Translations under genes and position numbers: made by a program | In this document: positions 1-11,825 of the stretch, in pieces | Numbering within the stretch: position 1 is the stretch's first letter | How the letters are laid out: each line of letters starts with the position of its first letter | Assembly: GCA_035578175.1 (NCBI GenBank) | Contig: JAQMRL010000007.1 | Coordinates: forward strand, 51,551,227 to 51,615,226 | Reading direction: 5' to 3' | Origin: Catonia carolina | Taxonomy: Eukaryota > Arthropoda > Insecta > Hemiptera > Achilidae | Length of the DNA: 64,000 nucleotides | The notes under the pieces: model-generated | What the model was told of the DNA's origin: nothing | The model's input: the letters and a program-made list of their open reading frames with translations, nothing else | Database searches by the model: none

Positions 1-3
1 ATA

Positions 4-204
4 TTGTGTACTATTTGATACAGAGGGGTTCATGACAAGCCTACTGAGTTAAGAGTAGCGGAAAAAAATTATTGGTAAGTGATGAATTTAACATTGTGTT
101 TGACTTTTTAATTTTGTGTGCTATTTGATACAATGGGGTTCATGACAAGCCTACTGAAGTAAGCAGTAGCAGAAACAAATTTTTGGTGGTAAGTGATGAA
201 TTTA
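4..204. repeat. Two-copy direct tandem repeat
   Basis: Copies 4-90 and 114-204 share ctatttgataca, ggttcatgacaagcctactg and ggtaagtgatgaattta with few differences. The period is about 110-114 bp. The array may extend left of the window. Nothing recognised in 205-650. Confidence 0.8.
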
Positions 205-654
205 TCAGAGTGATAAACTTTTAGTTTATCAGTTTTATCTTGACATGTCCTATACTCCCTTTTGGAGTCTCCTGGATGCAAAAAAACCACATAATCAAGT
301 GAACTTTGGAATGGAAATTAAAGTTTTAATGAAATACGTACTTTAATAAACATTTGCAATAGTTCCCAGGTAAATACTGTTTGTTGTCTCTTTAATCCTC
401 TAGTCTTTTTTAATTTACTACACTTAAGGTTTACTATTTGGCTATTTAAAATTGAGATTGGTCATCATAAATGAAAACAGTTTTCAATCTACCATGAATG
501 TCGCAGAGATTTAGTTTATGAAAATGTGAAAGACACAAGGTTTGAAATACCTGGATTTCTTGTACTTCTCGGACACATTTTGGTAAGTTTTAAAATCAGA
601 ATCATCTTTATTTACAATCTTCAAGATTATACATAATGTCTTTTTTACTTTGTA

Positions 655-905
655 ACCCACCGGGTCTATTGGTAAAGTCGTTGCCGCAAATCAGTTGTTT
701 AATAACTGATTTCAGAGATGAAGGTTCCGTAGTTCAAATCCTAGTAAAGATTGTTACATTTTTACTGACTTGAATACTGGAAAGTGGTTATTGGTGTACT
801 TTGATGGTTGGGGTTCAATTAACTGTACTTGCTCAGGAATGGTCGGCCTGAGTCTGTACAAGGCTACACCTCATTTACACATCACAGATACCATCCTCGT
901 CTTAT
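655..905 (+). repeat. tRNA-derived SINE-like element
   Basis: An A-box-like start (gggtctattggtaaagtcg) is followed about 50 bp later by a B-box-like gtagttcaaatcc. Downstream come a tggttggggttcaattaa block and ctcatttacac. The layout is that of a tRNA-related SINE. From memory it resembles a SINE family common in auchenorrhynchan Hemiptera; this needs a database search. No poly-A tail or target duplication is visible. Confidence 0.6.
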
Positions 906-1039
906 TAGGCCACGAGATTGGTTATTGTTATTAAATTGTATAGATTGCAATGTATACATATTAGGGATAAAAAGAATAGTTTGTAATCAATCTAAATGTT
1001 TAGCGTTCTTCTATGCTTGATGTCCCTTCCAGTGGAAAA

Positions 1040-1440
1040 ATTCTGCCAGTGTGTAGAATTGCCTGTTCTGGAGCTATATTTTCAGTTGCTGAGCTAAAAG
1101 TTGTTTATCGGTTCTTTTGAGTCTTCTAGCAGGATTTCCCTTGATTTGGGACCAATGCAGCTAAGTCTCTTTTAAATTGTGCTAAGATTATGTACAGGCA
1201 GATAGTAGTTGGTCACATGCCATGTATTATAACCATGAACCTGCACCCCTGTCCTCAGTCTTTCTGGGTCCTTGATATGAATGTAGGTTATAGCCTCCAG
1301 AATGTACAGGTTTATGACAGTGAGGATTTTTAGTTGTCTGTATGTTTCTCTGTGCGATTCTCTGAGCTGGAGGATTCCCAAAATTCTTATGACTCTCTTT
1401 TGGAAGATCCCAGCTTAAGTGGCTCCCCATTCTACAATTT
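1040..1440 (-). pseudogene. LINE reverse-transcriptase C-terminal remnant
   Basis: Minus-strand translation reads QKRVIRILG, LRESHRETYRQLKILTVINL, YILEAITYIH and VHGYNTW..YYLPVHNL. This is the usual C-terminal pattern of Jockey/CR1-group LINE reverse transcriptases (QKRAIR..., ..CRELFK..KILTVPSLYI.., ..H.YNTR). There are stops on both sides and no catalytic domain, so it is a dead 3' fragment. Confidence 0.65.
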
Positions 1441-1444
1441 TATA

Positions 1445-2280
1445 ATGGAAATGTGACTCAAATATTGCGTAGTAGGCAATTTTAGCTGTTATGGCACTTA
1501 TTTTCTTCATTCTCCAAATTACATACAGCCCTGTGGTAAATTGGCTGCCTAGATAGTATTCATGCGGAGTGTTCATGTAGCTTCAGATCTTGCTTAAAAG
1601 TAATAGGTGTGTACTCAATGTTATTTGGTTAGGAGTTTTCTTTTTTCTGGAATTTCTGTTGGTATCAATTTTAAGCAAGAAACTGGGCAAATGTGCTTAC
1701 ATAAGTGAGTATAGTATGTATTAGCTAGCAATTTCTCACTCACTGTGCTTCAAGGCAAACTAAACTTAAAATGTTTAACTTCTTACACTACCATACACAT
1801 AAATACCCTAATCATGACTTTACTAATAAAACAAATTAGAACTGGAGGAATATTGTTGATATCGGTTTTTTTAGGGGAGGGATACAACTCGAGAATAACT
1901 GATATCTGTTGTAAGAAAGAGTAGTTAAATCTATTTCTTAAAAAAATTTTATGATTTTTGTTATTTTTGGAAGGCTTACATAACTTTCTTAGCAGAAATC
2001 AGATGTGATGATATTTTTTGGATCTGTTTGTAAGTAGGTGGTTTTCAAAAATTTTTATTAAAAGGAAGAAGTATTTATAATGATGTATTGTAAAGCAGTA
2101 CTGTACTGTACCTAATACCTACATGATACATAGTATAATTGGATACAGTAGAAGGGATAGGTAAAAAGCTGTACATGAAACTATATAATAAACAATGGCC
2201 TTATTTTGCCATCACAATTTTTTTCCAAAATTGAAAAATTATTGTATTAGTCCGTAGGTTCTAATGTGTTAAGATGAAAA
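1445..2280. other. Unassigned AT-rich sequence
   Basis: No convincing reading frame, repeat border or RNA gene was seen. Confidence 0.4.
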
Positions 2281-2284
2281 ATAT

Positions 2285-2535
2285 AAACAACTAGCATACC
2301 CCGTCATGGCTTTGCACACGAAAAATGGTGTAATCACTTATCTAACCTCATAAAAGCTTTAATGTAGGACATAAACATTATTTTCAACTCTTTAGGGCTA
2401 ACTTTTTTAAGGGTTTCAATACCCTAAAATCTGCACCGGCATCATAGTTACAACATAAAAAAACTGCATGAAAACTGGTTCAGTAATTTAGGAGATATAG
2501 GGGAACTTACACACACACATACATCAAATTTTATG
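2285..2535 (+). repeat. Dispersed repeat ending in a short (AC)n tract
   Basis: The block from ctagcataccccgtcatggc to gaaaactggttcagtaatt, then ggagatataggggaactt, ends in acacacacacatacatc. Such ...ggttcag.aattt..gagat... blocks followed by microsatellite are common LINE/Penelope-like 3' tails in arthropods (established pattern; the family is not identified here). Confidence 0.45.
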
Positions 2536-2678
2536 TACATAGATTGTGTATGTTTACCAAATGTTCTGTAACATATAGACTACAGTTATCTTTAAAAGGC
2601 CATACAAACATATATTTTTGATGCTACAGGTTTGAATTAAATGACACAATTATTTGACAGTTTTTACAAATAAAGAAA

Positions 2679-2700
2679 TTTATTTATTTATTTATTTATT
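2679..2700. repeat. (TTTA)n microsatellite
   Basis: About five TTTA units. The surrounding 2545-3005 shows nothing else recognisable. Confidence 0.85.
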
Positions 2701-3014
2701 AGAACACAATAACACGCTAGTACTAAATTTTCACTACCACACAATGTTCCTGTCATTGCGATTAGTAATTCCTTCGACACCAATAGTTTTTCTTTTGATA
2801 TCATTATTATTTATGTGTTTGTTTCGTTTATCGTTTCCTGTATTTAATCCACCTGTGACTGCAAGCCCTGTCTAACAGTAATTAACAATGAAATGTAATA
2901 CTCAGACATCGGTACATTATAAGAACATAATATTATGAGACAATTCCAGAATTTTTACACATTTGCTGAAATGTAATTTACACCACATACTTACATGTTT
3001 TGTATTTCTCTACT

Positions 3015-3413
3015 CAGGGGCGGTTCCAGGGCTGATTTTCGGGGGAGGCTATCATGTTTTTATGTAGCTCTTACTACATAATTTGTAATTGAGTCATTGA
3101 AAAGTCCTCTTTTATGCTGTATTGCTGTAACCACAATTTTAATTCATAGAGAAATTTTCAAGGTGCTGACTGGATGCGAGTGGCTTTTGACTACTGACAC
3201 TGATTGTTATCTTAATACTATTTAAAAATAGATACTTTCTGTTTAACTCATTTTTATACTAAAATAATTATTGTTAATTGATAGGTACGAGTATTGGGAT
3301 TCAGTTTTGTTAGAAATAATAGCTTATAGAAAATATTAAACTACTGTAAGTTTTCCTAGTATTTCGGGAGGGGGGCCATGGCCCCCATGGCCCCTTCCCT
3401 GAAACGGCCCCTG
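3015..3413. mobile_element. hAT-type MITE with perfect 8-bp target duplication
   Basis: The terminal inverted repeats are CAGGGGCGGTTCCAGGG at the left and the complement of CAGGGGCCGTTTCAGGG at the right. The flanking 8-bp duplication TCTCTACT is perfect (3007-3014 and 3414-3421). Both are hallmarks of hAT elements. At 399 bp it is non-coding, so it is a MITE mobilised in trans. Near the right end is a GGGGCCATGGCCCC palindrome. Confidence 0.85.
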
Positions 3414-3435
3414 TCTCTACTTCTAAATCTATATA

Positions 3436-5167
3436 GGGTAGAGACGGGACAGACGCCGCACCTTTAAAAATGTTTTTTAAAATTCTAACTAATCCCTATT
3501 TTTACTTTGTAAATACTGTACTTAAATCTTTAAACATTATTTTTCGACTAGAATAATAACTTATTTGACTAAATTAAAAAAATAAGCTGTACACAAATAA
3601 AATTGTATGACATAAATATTTTCGGTAAAAAAAAAAGGTGGGTAAGATGCCTCATAGTGGTGGGACAGATGGCTTATGGAAAAACACACGTACTTTTCAA
3701 AGTATTTTTATTAACCCAAAAATATGCTAAAATAATTATTTTCTAAGATATATTAAATGTAATAATAAAAATATTGTAAAATAAAACAATTATTATGAGT
3801 AGTGTTTAATTTTTTATTTGTTAAAAAATGTTAGATGATAAAATTTAGAAACTGATTTTAAAAATTGCAAAAATTAAGTTTTTTGATTGGCCAAAATGTA
3901 AATTGTTAGGGTCTATATTAAGTGTATTAAAATGGATCAGTGATTACACAAAAGTGATGATACAAAACCAATAGGTAAGTTAAGAATTAAAAACAATATA
4001 ATAATAATATGAAATAATAGGACCTAATAAACGAAAATCAGTTTCACTGTTTAACGAGTTTTAATTTTTTTTACACCTCTCTCTTTTTGAACTTGCTGTC
4101 TTCTTTCTATACGACCGCAGTCAGTACATTTGAAATTAGAAATTGAGCATGTCTCGTGAAGCAATCTTGTGCAGTTCACACATTGAATCCAGTCTGATTT
4201 AGACTGCGTTTGCTGATACAATTCTAAACATTCCACACACTCATTTTCATTTTCGAAAATTCCCTCACTGTCATCTGTATCCATAAATTTAATATCGCTA
4301 TCTTCCTCAGAAGTATAACTTTAGTCTAACATTTTCTTTGGGTGCTTTTTCGTTGATTTAGCCTTAGCGTTTCCTTTTGATGTTTTTGTCAATGCATCTT
4401 TTGAGTTGGCTTTGTCCAGACGTCTTTGAGCTAACTTTAATTTTTTTTGCTTTTTCAGAAACTCCTTTTCTTTTTTCTGATTTATAAATCTAGCATCAGT
4501 TAATTTTACGGAATACTGTTTTCGCTTGTTCTGCACAAGTTGCAATTTTGGCAAAGGAGACACTTTGTTCAAGATTTTTGTTGGCGTAGGCTTACCTTCC
4601 CTGCTATTTTCTGTTGATGTTGATGGTTGAGGGTCTCTATTGGTAGGCATAGGCCTACGTGTTGGTGTTGTTGAACTATTACTTTCTTTATTACATAATG
4701 ATGATCTGTCCCGACTGAAAACTCTACAACTGATTGCGGCGTCTGTCCCGATAAGCAAGTGCGGCATCTGTTCCAAAGTGGCGGGTAAGATGCCGCACCG
4801 CCATTTTGGCTGTTAGTTAGTGAAGGTAACGCTACTAACCTATTAGGACAACTTACTAAAGTGTAACCTAGTTCTATGGCGGATGAACACTTAATTATAT
4901 AAACAGAAGTTCTTAGAAACTAAATTTAAAAATTGTACATAAAAATTTTGCTCACCTAATTTTTATATCTTCAGGTATAAATATGAAACTCGCAATAATA
5001 ACAGCAATTATTAAAACAAAAACTATCACACACAACTATCTCGATCTAAGTAACTATTGAGTGATCTGCACGCGCATCCAGCCTTTTCTACCAACACAAA
5101 ATACCAACTGCGGCATCTGTCCCGCTGCGGCATCTTTCCCGCTGCGGCATCTTTCCCATCTTTACCC
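3436..5167 (-). mobile_element. Pogo/Tigger-like DNA transposon, internally deleted
   Basis: The ends are inverted: GGGTAGAGACGGGACAGACG on the left and, on the complement of the right, GGGTAAAGATGGGAAAGATG. Each is bounded by TA, the Tc1/mariner/pogo target. Motifs of the form GGGACAGATGCCGCA recur at 3445-3460, 3638-3672, 4735-4800 and three times at 5108-5160. This looks like iterated transposase-binding sites. The interior keeps only a C-terminal coding region (next entry); the DDE core is gone. Confidence 0.65.
4051..4776 (-). pseudogene. Pogo-like transposase C-terminal tail with Cys/His zinc-finger motif
   Basis: A single frame runs 4776-4051 with one in-frame TAA at 4321-4323. The first part is a basic Lys-rich helix (KEKEFLKKQKKLKLAQRRLD). 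After the stop comes an acidic stretch (EEDSD..DTDDSE), then CVECLELYQQ, DWIQCVNCTRLLHETC and FKCTDCGR. The C-C-x-C-C-H-C-C-C spacing with DWIQC is the PHD-like tail found on many insect pogo/jerky-type transposases. It lies between pogo-like inverted ends, so a domesticated host gene is less likely than transposon debris, although the tail alone is well kept. Confidence 0.65.
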
Positions 5168-5169
5168 TA

Positions 5170-5770
5170 CTTAGTTGAAAAATTACCCTATCCAACTATG
5201 GTTCTATGTTCTAGGATTAGTCAATTTAGTGCCTCTTCTTTTAACACCCAGTCTCCCTGACACAAAATATCAATTTGTGAGCTCACAGATGTAAAAATTT
5301 AAACATTTCTTTCATATTCTGCTTATTGATGCTAAAGAGTCAAAATTGTGTGATTCCAATTTAAATTTTATGATATTTTGCATACTTTTACCATTATGGA
5401 AGTAGTTTTACAGTTCACTGCCAGGTAACAGAAGTATCTTCTGTTACCTGTCATAATATTTGTGGGTCTTTATAAGAGAATCAAATGATTATTTTCTGTA
5501 CTTGATTCGCTGAATGTAAGGACATCAGTCATGAACTTTTGGATTTTCACTTTTTTTTATATTCTTTAGCCACAAGGCCAGACACATATTTTGTGTTAAA
5601 TGGGCATCAAGCTGATTATAGTATTAATTTATGTAGGAAATGATAATTAAATTAATGATAATTAATCTGTATAGCATTAATTTGTTTCTGAAAAGTTCAT
5701 CAGTCACTGACTGATGCTTTTTTAATATTTAGTGATTCATTTTGGATAGCTTGCTGCATTTTTGTGCGCC
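5170..5770. other. Unassigned sequence
   Basis: No coding signal or repeat border was seen. Confidence 0.35.
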
Positions 5771-5774
5771 CCAA

Positions 5775-5955
5775 GACTATCTTGGGGTTGAAGTTCACGG
5801 ATGTCCAATACTTGAAAATCTTTGAATAATTATTCAGCTAGATAGAATGGGTGGATTTTGTTTATTACTCATAAAGTGAGCTGTTGTACTTTTTCAAAAG
5901 AGCCTAAATAAAATTGGCAAGTTCTGCCCCATACTAGTAGTCCAAAATTGGTTAT
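5775..5955 (-). pseudogene. LINE reverse-transcriptase fragment (Jockey/CR1 group)
   Basis: Minus strand reads NFGLLVWG, LGSFEKVQQ, IHPFYLAE, LFKDFQVLDIREL. This follows the INYG..VWG..., KLQKRA.R, HT..LFK.LKILP.. pattern of LINE RT C termini. It contains stops. Confidence 0.5.
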
Positions 5956-5959
5956 TGAT

Positions 5960-7028
5960 AGGACCATGGGAAAATTTACAGTTTTAAGATCAAGAACTAC
6001 TCTCAGATTTTTGAAATGTAGATTAGTTTCCTACATCTATGGAAAAGAACTTTCACGGGATTATCCCAGAAAAGGAGACAGCTTATTTTATAGTCATATT
6101 GAAGAATACATGAGAAATTATTAACAAAACAAACCTAGGTATCTGATAACTAGTTTAAGAAAGTCAGGAAAGAATTTAAGATATTGGAATAAAAGAGCAT
6201 GACATTTTGACAGAACAATCTATAGACAATTGATTAACAGGTGCTTTTACTAAAAGCAAAAGTCAATTTGGTTTGACGGAAAAGAGGACAAGGAGGAGAA
6301 GAAGAAGGAGTGGGATGAGCATAATTTGTGCCTTCACTGTGTGTCAACCAGATTGTCAGCCTCAGATGGGTGCATTATATAAATAAATTTATTTCTTCTC
6401 CTTGTTTCACTCCACATTTTAGTTGTTCTAGGCGTGTCTAAGAATACTGTTGCCGATTTTCAGAATTAACAGTGTTTAGGAAGATGCAGAAATGCTTGAC
6501 TTTTTTTCATTAAACTTAGGAGATTTTTCAAAACTTGATCCTTAGTTGCAGTAAAATGAAATGTTTATATTTCATTCAAAATTCTAGACAAAAATGTAAA
6601 TCTTGACATCAGTGCATGTACTAATAAAAAAGTTGTTGTTCAATAAGTAACTGGAACTATAACAATAATTCAGTACTAATGTTTTAGAGAACTGAATGAA
6701 ATAATTATTTTTTAAAAGCACTCCATTTATAATGTACACTACTTGTTTTTGCATAGATGATGTTGTACTCGATAATAAATTTAATTTGGTTTAATAGAGT
6801 TTGTTACATTAATGTATATTATACTAGCACCTGAGTGCTATTCGACATGTTAGTTACTGAAAATGTATTTCACTCAGTATACTACTAATTCTATTATGAC
6901 ATATTATTTACTAGAGTTTAGTTTCAAATATATCTTATATATAGCTAAAAAGTTTCATCAAATTTATGTCAATGTAACTCAACTTTCATCAATCAATTCT
7001 CTTTGTATTTGAAACTAAAAATAAAATA
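5960..7028. other. Unassigned sequence
   Basis: There is a purine-rich run near 6285-6320 (ggaggagaagaagaaggag). No gene or element border was supported. Confidence 0.35.
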
Positions 7029-8205
7029 CAAGGGCAGTTTTTGTCCAAACCTCTGAAAGGCCATAAATAAAATACAATATAAAAAAATGTTTTATTACTA
7101 AATGTTATGTACACTTATGTTTACTTTTCGACATAATCACTTTGACGATGGAGGTGTTTGTCGTACCTGTGGACAAGCTTTCCAATACCCTCTTCATAAA
7201 CTGTTGCCGCCAATGAATTTAAATGAGTCTTGATGTTGTCTTGAAGCTCGTCGTTGTGTTTCTTCTGAAGTTAATGCAGTCGGGGATCACGATTAATGGA
7301 GCTTTTGGATTTGTTTATAATGAGACCGTATAAAGTTTGCTTAGAGCCATTAAAAATGAAAGAAGAGGCATGCTAACTTGCCTCTTTTGATCCATGAATT
7401 GTTCTGATCCGTGATAACACCTGTCCTTACAGTGGTGATGCAACCCAACAATTCCTTGACCACCTTCCACGGGACATTTTTGATCATCCTCCATACAGTT
7501 ACAACCTAGCACTAAGTGACATCCATCTTTTGTCTGAACTGATGAAGTTGCTGAGAGTGCAGTGCTTCTAAACCAATGAAAAGCTGTAAGACAACGTCAA
7601 TTAAACGTCATTTAAATCCATTGGCGCAACATTTTACGAAGAGGGTATTGGAAAGCTTGTCCACAGATACAACAAATGCCTCAATCGTCAAGGTGATTAT
7701 GTCGAAAAGTAGGCACAAGTGTGTATAACTTTAGTTGTTGTTTAGGTCATCAGCCGAAAGGCTGGTTTGAACCTCTAGAGGTTTTACTAAGTAGAACGAG
7801 GAGTGAGGTGGTTTACAATTGCCTTCCTCACTGAGTGAAAAGTACGCTTATCAGCATGCCGGGCCCTCTGAAAAGCTCATATTTTCCACTCTGCAAATGA
7901 CACCTTCACTTCATTCACCACAGGGTCTGGCTGTATAATGAAATTCATTACTTTCAGAGGAGATGTCTCTGATTAGTGTCTTTTACACCTCTACCTCTTT
8001 TATTCTTAAATGATTCAGTCATTAAATTGGCTGACCATGGGATAAGAAACAGAACTATTTATTTTAGCCCTGCAACGAACAGATTGAATGTAAATAATTT
8101 GTCACTCCACCTGTCTGTTATGGGGGTAACTTTAGTTATAAAACAATTTTTCTATATTCACTTGTCTTTTATTTATGACCTATCGGTGGTTGAAAAATGG
8201 TTTAA
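7029..8205 (+). mobile_element. Mariner derivative (family F, copy 1), fold-back type, carrying a SINE-like insert
   Basis: The left part (tacttttcgacataatcac at 7120-7150) is the inverse of the right part (gtgattatgtcgaaaagta at 7692-7712). Each arm is over 100 bp and includes the transposase C-terminal codons (YNKCLNR.GDYVEK pattern). The middle retains, on +, a degenerate catalytic segment: IVLIRDNTCPYSGDATQQF and DHPPYSYNLALSDIHLL. A SINE-like element interrupts the right arm at 7737. The outer right end is diverged. Confidence 0.6.
7737..8126 (+). repeat. SINE-like family B, copy 1 (11-bp target duplication)
   Basis: The perfect duplication TAACTTTAGTT is at 7726-7736 and 8127-8137. The element starts gttgtttaggtcatcagccg, has a stem-loop CAGCCGAAAGGCTG followed by ggtttgaacctc (B-box-like), and ends cacctgtctgttatggg. 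It sits inside a mariner arm. The same roughly 390-bp unit recurs at eight places in the window on both strands. Confidence 0.8.
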
Positions 8206-8339
8206 ATATTTTAAAAATCCTTTCATTTAAATGTTTTTCATTTCATGTGCACCGCACAATAGTTGTTCAAAAAAAATAAAAAAATTGCTGCCATTCATCA
8301 ACTCTGACAGCTTCTGCATCACTATTAATTTCACCAATT

Positions 8340-9010
8340 ATATGTTTAACAACTATGTTGAAGATATGATTAACAAAGACCTAGAAGAGGAAGGCGGAAT
8401 CAATATCAGGGGAAGAAAAATTATGTATACGATATGGTGTTGTTGGAAGGTAAACCATGAGATCTTTAAAATATGTTGCCAAAATTAGAAAGTGTGATAA
8501 AAGAGAATGAAAAGGAGTATTAAAAGTTCAAGGCAATGAGAGTAGGAAATAATAAATTAATGGTTATCCACTCTAAAGAAGGAAAAATTGAATGTGTAAA
8601 CCAGCAATGTATTTAGAAAGCAAGCTGATGTTGAAGTTTGTCAAAGTGAAACTGAAATAAAAATAATGATAAGAATAATAAAAGGAAAACTTACTAAGTA
8701 ACGAGATGGAATTAAACATGAGGAAATGTTTAATAAAATGTTGTTTGGAGTAATCTGCTTTAAGGATGCATAAAATAGAGGTTAACGGAAAAGGATAGTC
8801 AAAGGCAGAAGCTTCTGGAATGTGGGTATGGAGACAATTAGAGAAAAGCATACAAACTGAAATAGTGAGAAATAAAGAACTATCATAAAGAATGGAAGAG
8901 AATAGAAGTTTTAATGCCAACCATTCAATGGAGGAAACTAATTGGCTAGATACATTATGAGAGGAGAAGGTTTAATCAAAACTATAATAGAAGGAACATT
9001 CAATGTATAA
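8340..9010 (+). pseudogene. Degenerate LINE RT C-terminal region
   Basis: Plus-strand pieces read INKDLEEEGGINIRGRKI (thumb-like), then SGMWVWRQLEKSIQTEIVRN KELS, and in a shifted frame WRKLIG.IHYERRR. The MWVWRR.E.I.WTD.V.NEEVL..., W.GH.LR pattern is typical of one insect LINE clade, the same as the fragment at 56,180. Many stops and frameshifts are present. Confidence 0.5.
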
Positions 9011-9709
9011 CAAATCATAATTTTTTACCATTACTACTTTGCATGTAATGGAATTTTCTCTTTATCCGTGACATAATTTTTCCTTATAAGAGAAAGGCTA
9101 CATGGTGTTTTCAAATGAAATTTTCAGGCAATTATAATTTCTTTATAGTTTATGAAAATTGTCTTCACCATTATCAAAGTATCAGCAATTAAAACTGAAC
9201 ACTTAAATAATGTAAAAGACTCCAGTGAATATTATATTATTTGTTTAGGCATGTAACATTACAACAATAAAAATTAATACTGATATTTTAAATTATGTTC
9301 ATAGTAGAGCACCAACTATCCCGTGGTCATCTAAATTTGATCAAGATTCGTTGAAAATTTTAATGAGAATGTAATGGTCTGGCTAACGTTTTACTTAAGC
9401 CTACCTTGCTAACTGTAAAAATTTAGATATGGCAATTTTGTTAAATCTTAACACTAATAGATTTTGAAATATGGTTTGACCAATAAAATGTATCAACAGT
9501 TTCAAACTTCTGTAGGTCTGTGTTCAAAAGTTGCAGTTTTTTGTATTTTTTTTTGTGTGGCACTATGACAAGCTGCTTTCAGCGTCATTGTGACTGTAAA
9601 CTTATGCAGCAAGCATGAACACTCTTCAGAGAAACTTAGGTATATGAGGTGTGGCTATTAAATAACGAGACTGACATTGTAAAAAATTTAATTTTAATTT
9701 TATACATAA

Positions 9710-10218
9710 TCACTTATTGTCACCTTCAATATACGCTCCTTCTCTATCCCTACAACGCTCCATGCAAATTTTCCATTGTTGGAAACACTGCTGGAAGTCA
9801 TCTTCTGTCAGCTCCTTCAGGACCCGTGCCGCTTTCTCTTTTACAGCTTCCACAGACTCAAATCTTGTCCCTTTTAATACAGATTTCACCTTAAGGAACA
9901 AGTAGAAGTCACATGGTGCAAGATCTGGTGAATAAGGTGGATGTTCTAACACTGAGATGCTGTACTTGGCTAGGAACCTCAAGAGGTTCCTCAAGAGGCC
10001 CCAGCTCATTCCGCATTATCTGTCAAGACAGATAATGCGCAATGAGCTGGGGCATTGTCTTGGTGGAGAACCCATGATTTGTCCTGCCACATTTTGGGGC
10101 GTTTTTTCCTTACTCTTTGATGTAGTTTAGAAAGTACCTCAAGGTAGTAATATTGATTAATTGTTTTACCTTCAAGAACCCAGTGAAGGTACACAATCCC
10201 ATGGATATAAAAAAACAA
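9710..10218 (-). pseudogene. Mariner transposase remnant (C-terminal half)
   Basis: Two frames carry it. 10218-10006 has VLHQDNAPAHCALSV (second catalytic Asp). 10009-9710 has PPYSPDLAPCDFYLF (third Asp, D34D type) and the tail FQQCFQQWKICMERCRDREG. The frames are separated by a local inverted duplication at 9998-10053. The N-terminal DNA-binding half is absent. Confidence 0.75.
9998..10053. repeat. 27-bp-arm hairpin inside the mariner transposase
   Basis: Arms 9998-10024 and 10027-10053 are complementary with one mismatch and a 2-base loop. Immediately to the left lies a smaller palindrome AGGAACCTCAAGAGGTTCCT. Confidence 0.9.
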
Positions 10219-10769
10219 TCATCATTGCTTTAAATTTTGACTTGCTCATTCAAGCTTTTTTGGCTCTCGGTGAAGTTCGGCTCTTCCAGTGCATGGATTG
10301 GCGCTTCGTTTCCGGATCATAAGTAAAAAACCACGTTTCATCACATGTTATTATCTTCTACCTGTTCCCTAAGGTGAAATCTGCATTAAAAGGGGCAAGA
10401 CTTGAGTCTGTGGAAGCTGTAAAAGAGAAAGCGGCTATCCTGAAGGAGCTGACAGAAGATGACTTCCAGCATTGTTTCCAACAATGGAAAATTCGCATGG
10501 GGCGTTGTAGGGATAGAGAAGAAGCGTATATTGAAGGTGACAATAAGTGATTATGTATAAAATGAAAATAAAATTTTTTACGTCAGTCTCGTTATTTAAT
10601 AGCCACACCTCGTATGCCGTGTTATCATCACCAGTTACTCTCAGCATGCACACACCCTAAATGTAAAAAAAAACACACCACACTTGAAAATAAGAATTGT
10701 GTAAAAAACAAATTATTCTCTAGAGCTCGTGATTTGCAAAAAATGAGTCGATGGAGTTGGTGACCACTG

Positions 10770-11820
10770 AGCTATTTGAATGCTCTGAAAACCAAAATTT
10801 ATGTACAAAAATTAACTTAATTAAGATCAAAAAAATTGAAAGTTGTGATTTAACTTCAAAGAGATATTCAAGATTATGTTATGTACAGTTTTATGAATTC
10901 AAAGAAACAGATTTTCAAAAACTGTTTACTGTAATTTGTCCTGAAAATTTACACAAACAGTACAGTTCAATAATAATACAGTTATACAGTAAATAATAAA
11001 ACACAGCTTGTTTATTTTATACCTTAAATAAAATTTTTCTGTTTAAGCAATAACTCCATAGTTTTTTTTAAATTTTGCCACATTCTTCTAATTTATTTAA
11101 TGACTTGAGATGGAGTTTAGGGTAAATGGTTTGTGTACTGTTTGGTTATTAAAATAATTTGGTTATCTGAGCATTTACAATTGCAATTAGTTTGGATAAT
11201 TGACACTCTACTACATATCAACTATAAATATTTTCTGTAAAGCTAAAAATAACATACGGTAAAAACTTATATAAAAAACACAAAACACACATACATGTTA
11301 CCTATTACGTGTATGTATGTTTTGTAGTATATAAATATGTATCAATGTGCTATATAACAAATCAATCTGTGGTCCTGTTCCTGAAAATTAACAAGTTTCT
11401 GTCATGTAAGATTTTATGTTTAATTAAAATTCAATTGATAAAAAGTGATCAATATTAAAAGGATTATAGGTCATAAAGTAATTAAAATTACATTTTTCAA
11501 CTTTTTTGTTAAAAATAAAATAAAATCTTCACTTTGTGTAAATAGATAACTATATTTGTGTGATTTTTCATTCCAACTCATGCAAAATGTGTTAGAATAT
11601 TTGGATTGACAGAAGAAATTCAAGGTTGATTCAAAAAGTAATGTGGTTGATTTGCTAACAGAAATATTTATGTAGCATTCAAAGCAGAACCCTTGCTTGC
11701 ATACAACTAACTACCCAAATGTTTTTTTCTATTTCCTGCGTCAATTTCAAGTTGATTGTTATTGTCATTAAGTGCCAGTGATTGTTCATACAATGTGTGT
11801 TGGGTAATCGCCTCATCATT
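10770..11820. other. Unassigned AT-rich sequence
   Basis: No coding exon or repeat border was seen. A short acacatacatg..catgtatgt-like stretch near 11,287-11,330 is weakly palindromic. Confidence 0.35.
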
Positions 11821-11825
11821 CTGTA

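Larger units (their letters stand above)
9645..10612 (-). mobile_element. Mariner derivative with about 230-bp inverted ends, inserted in hAT-like copy C1
   Basis: The ends GAGGTGTGGCTATTAAATAA are inverted (9646 and complement near 10611) and flanked by TA. Comparison with the uninterrupted sequence at 50,600 (cttgggtatatg..cgtgtt) gives the empty site, so insertion at TA is directly visible. The right 240 bp is an inverted copy of the 3' coding end (TEDDFQHCFQQWKIR... on +), making a fold-back element. Confidence 0.75.
9321..10769. mobile_element. hAT-like non-autonomous element (family C), copy 1, split by a mariner
   Basis: The left end CCGTGGTCATC and right end GGTGACCACTG are inverted and resemble CAGTGG...CCACTG hAT ends. 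The sequence aligns with copy 2 at 50280-51196 on both sides of the inserted mariner (for example gttactctcagcat). The possible 8-bp duplication (aactatcc/agctattt) is poorly kept. Confidence 0.6.

Noticed and set aside
8231..8488. Plus-strand open frame as a host gene
   Set aside because: The second half fits a degenerate LINE thumb domain and the first half has no support.
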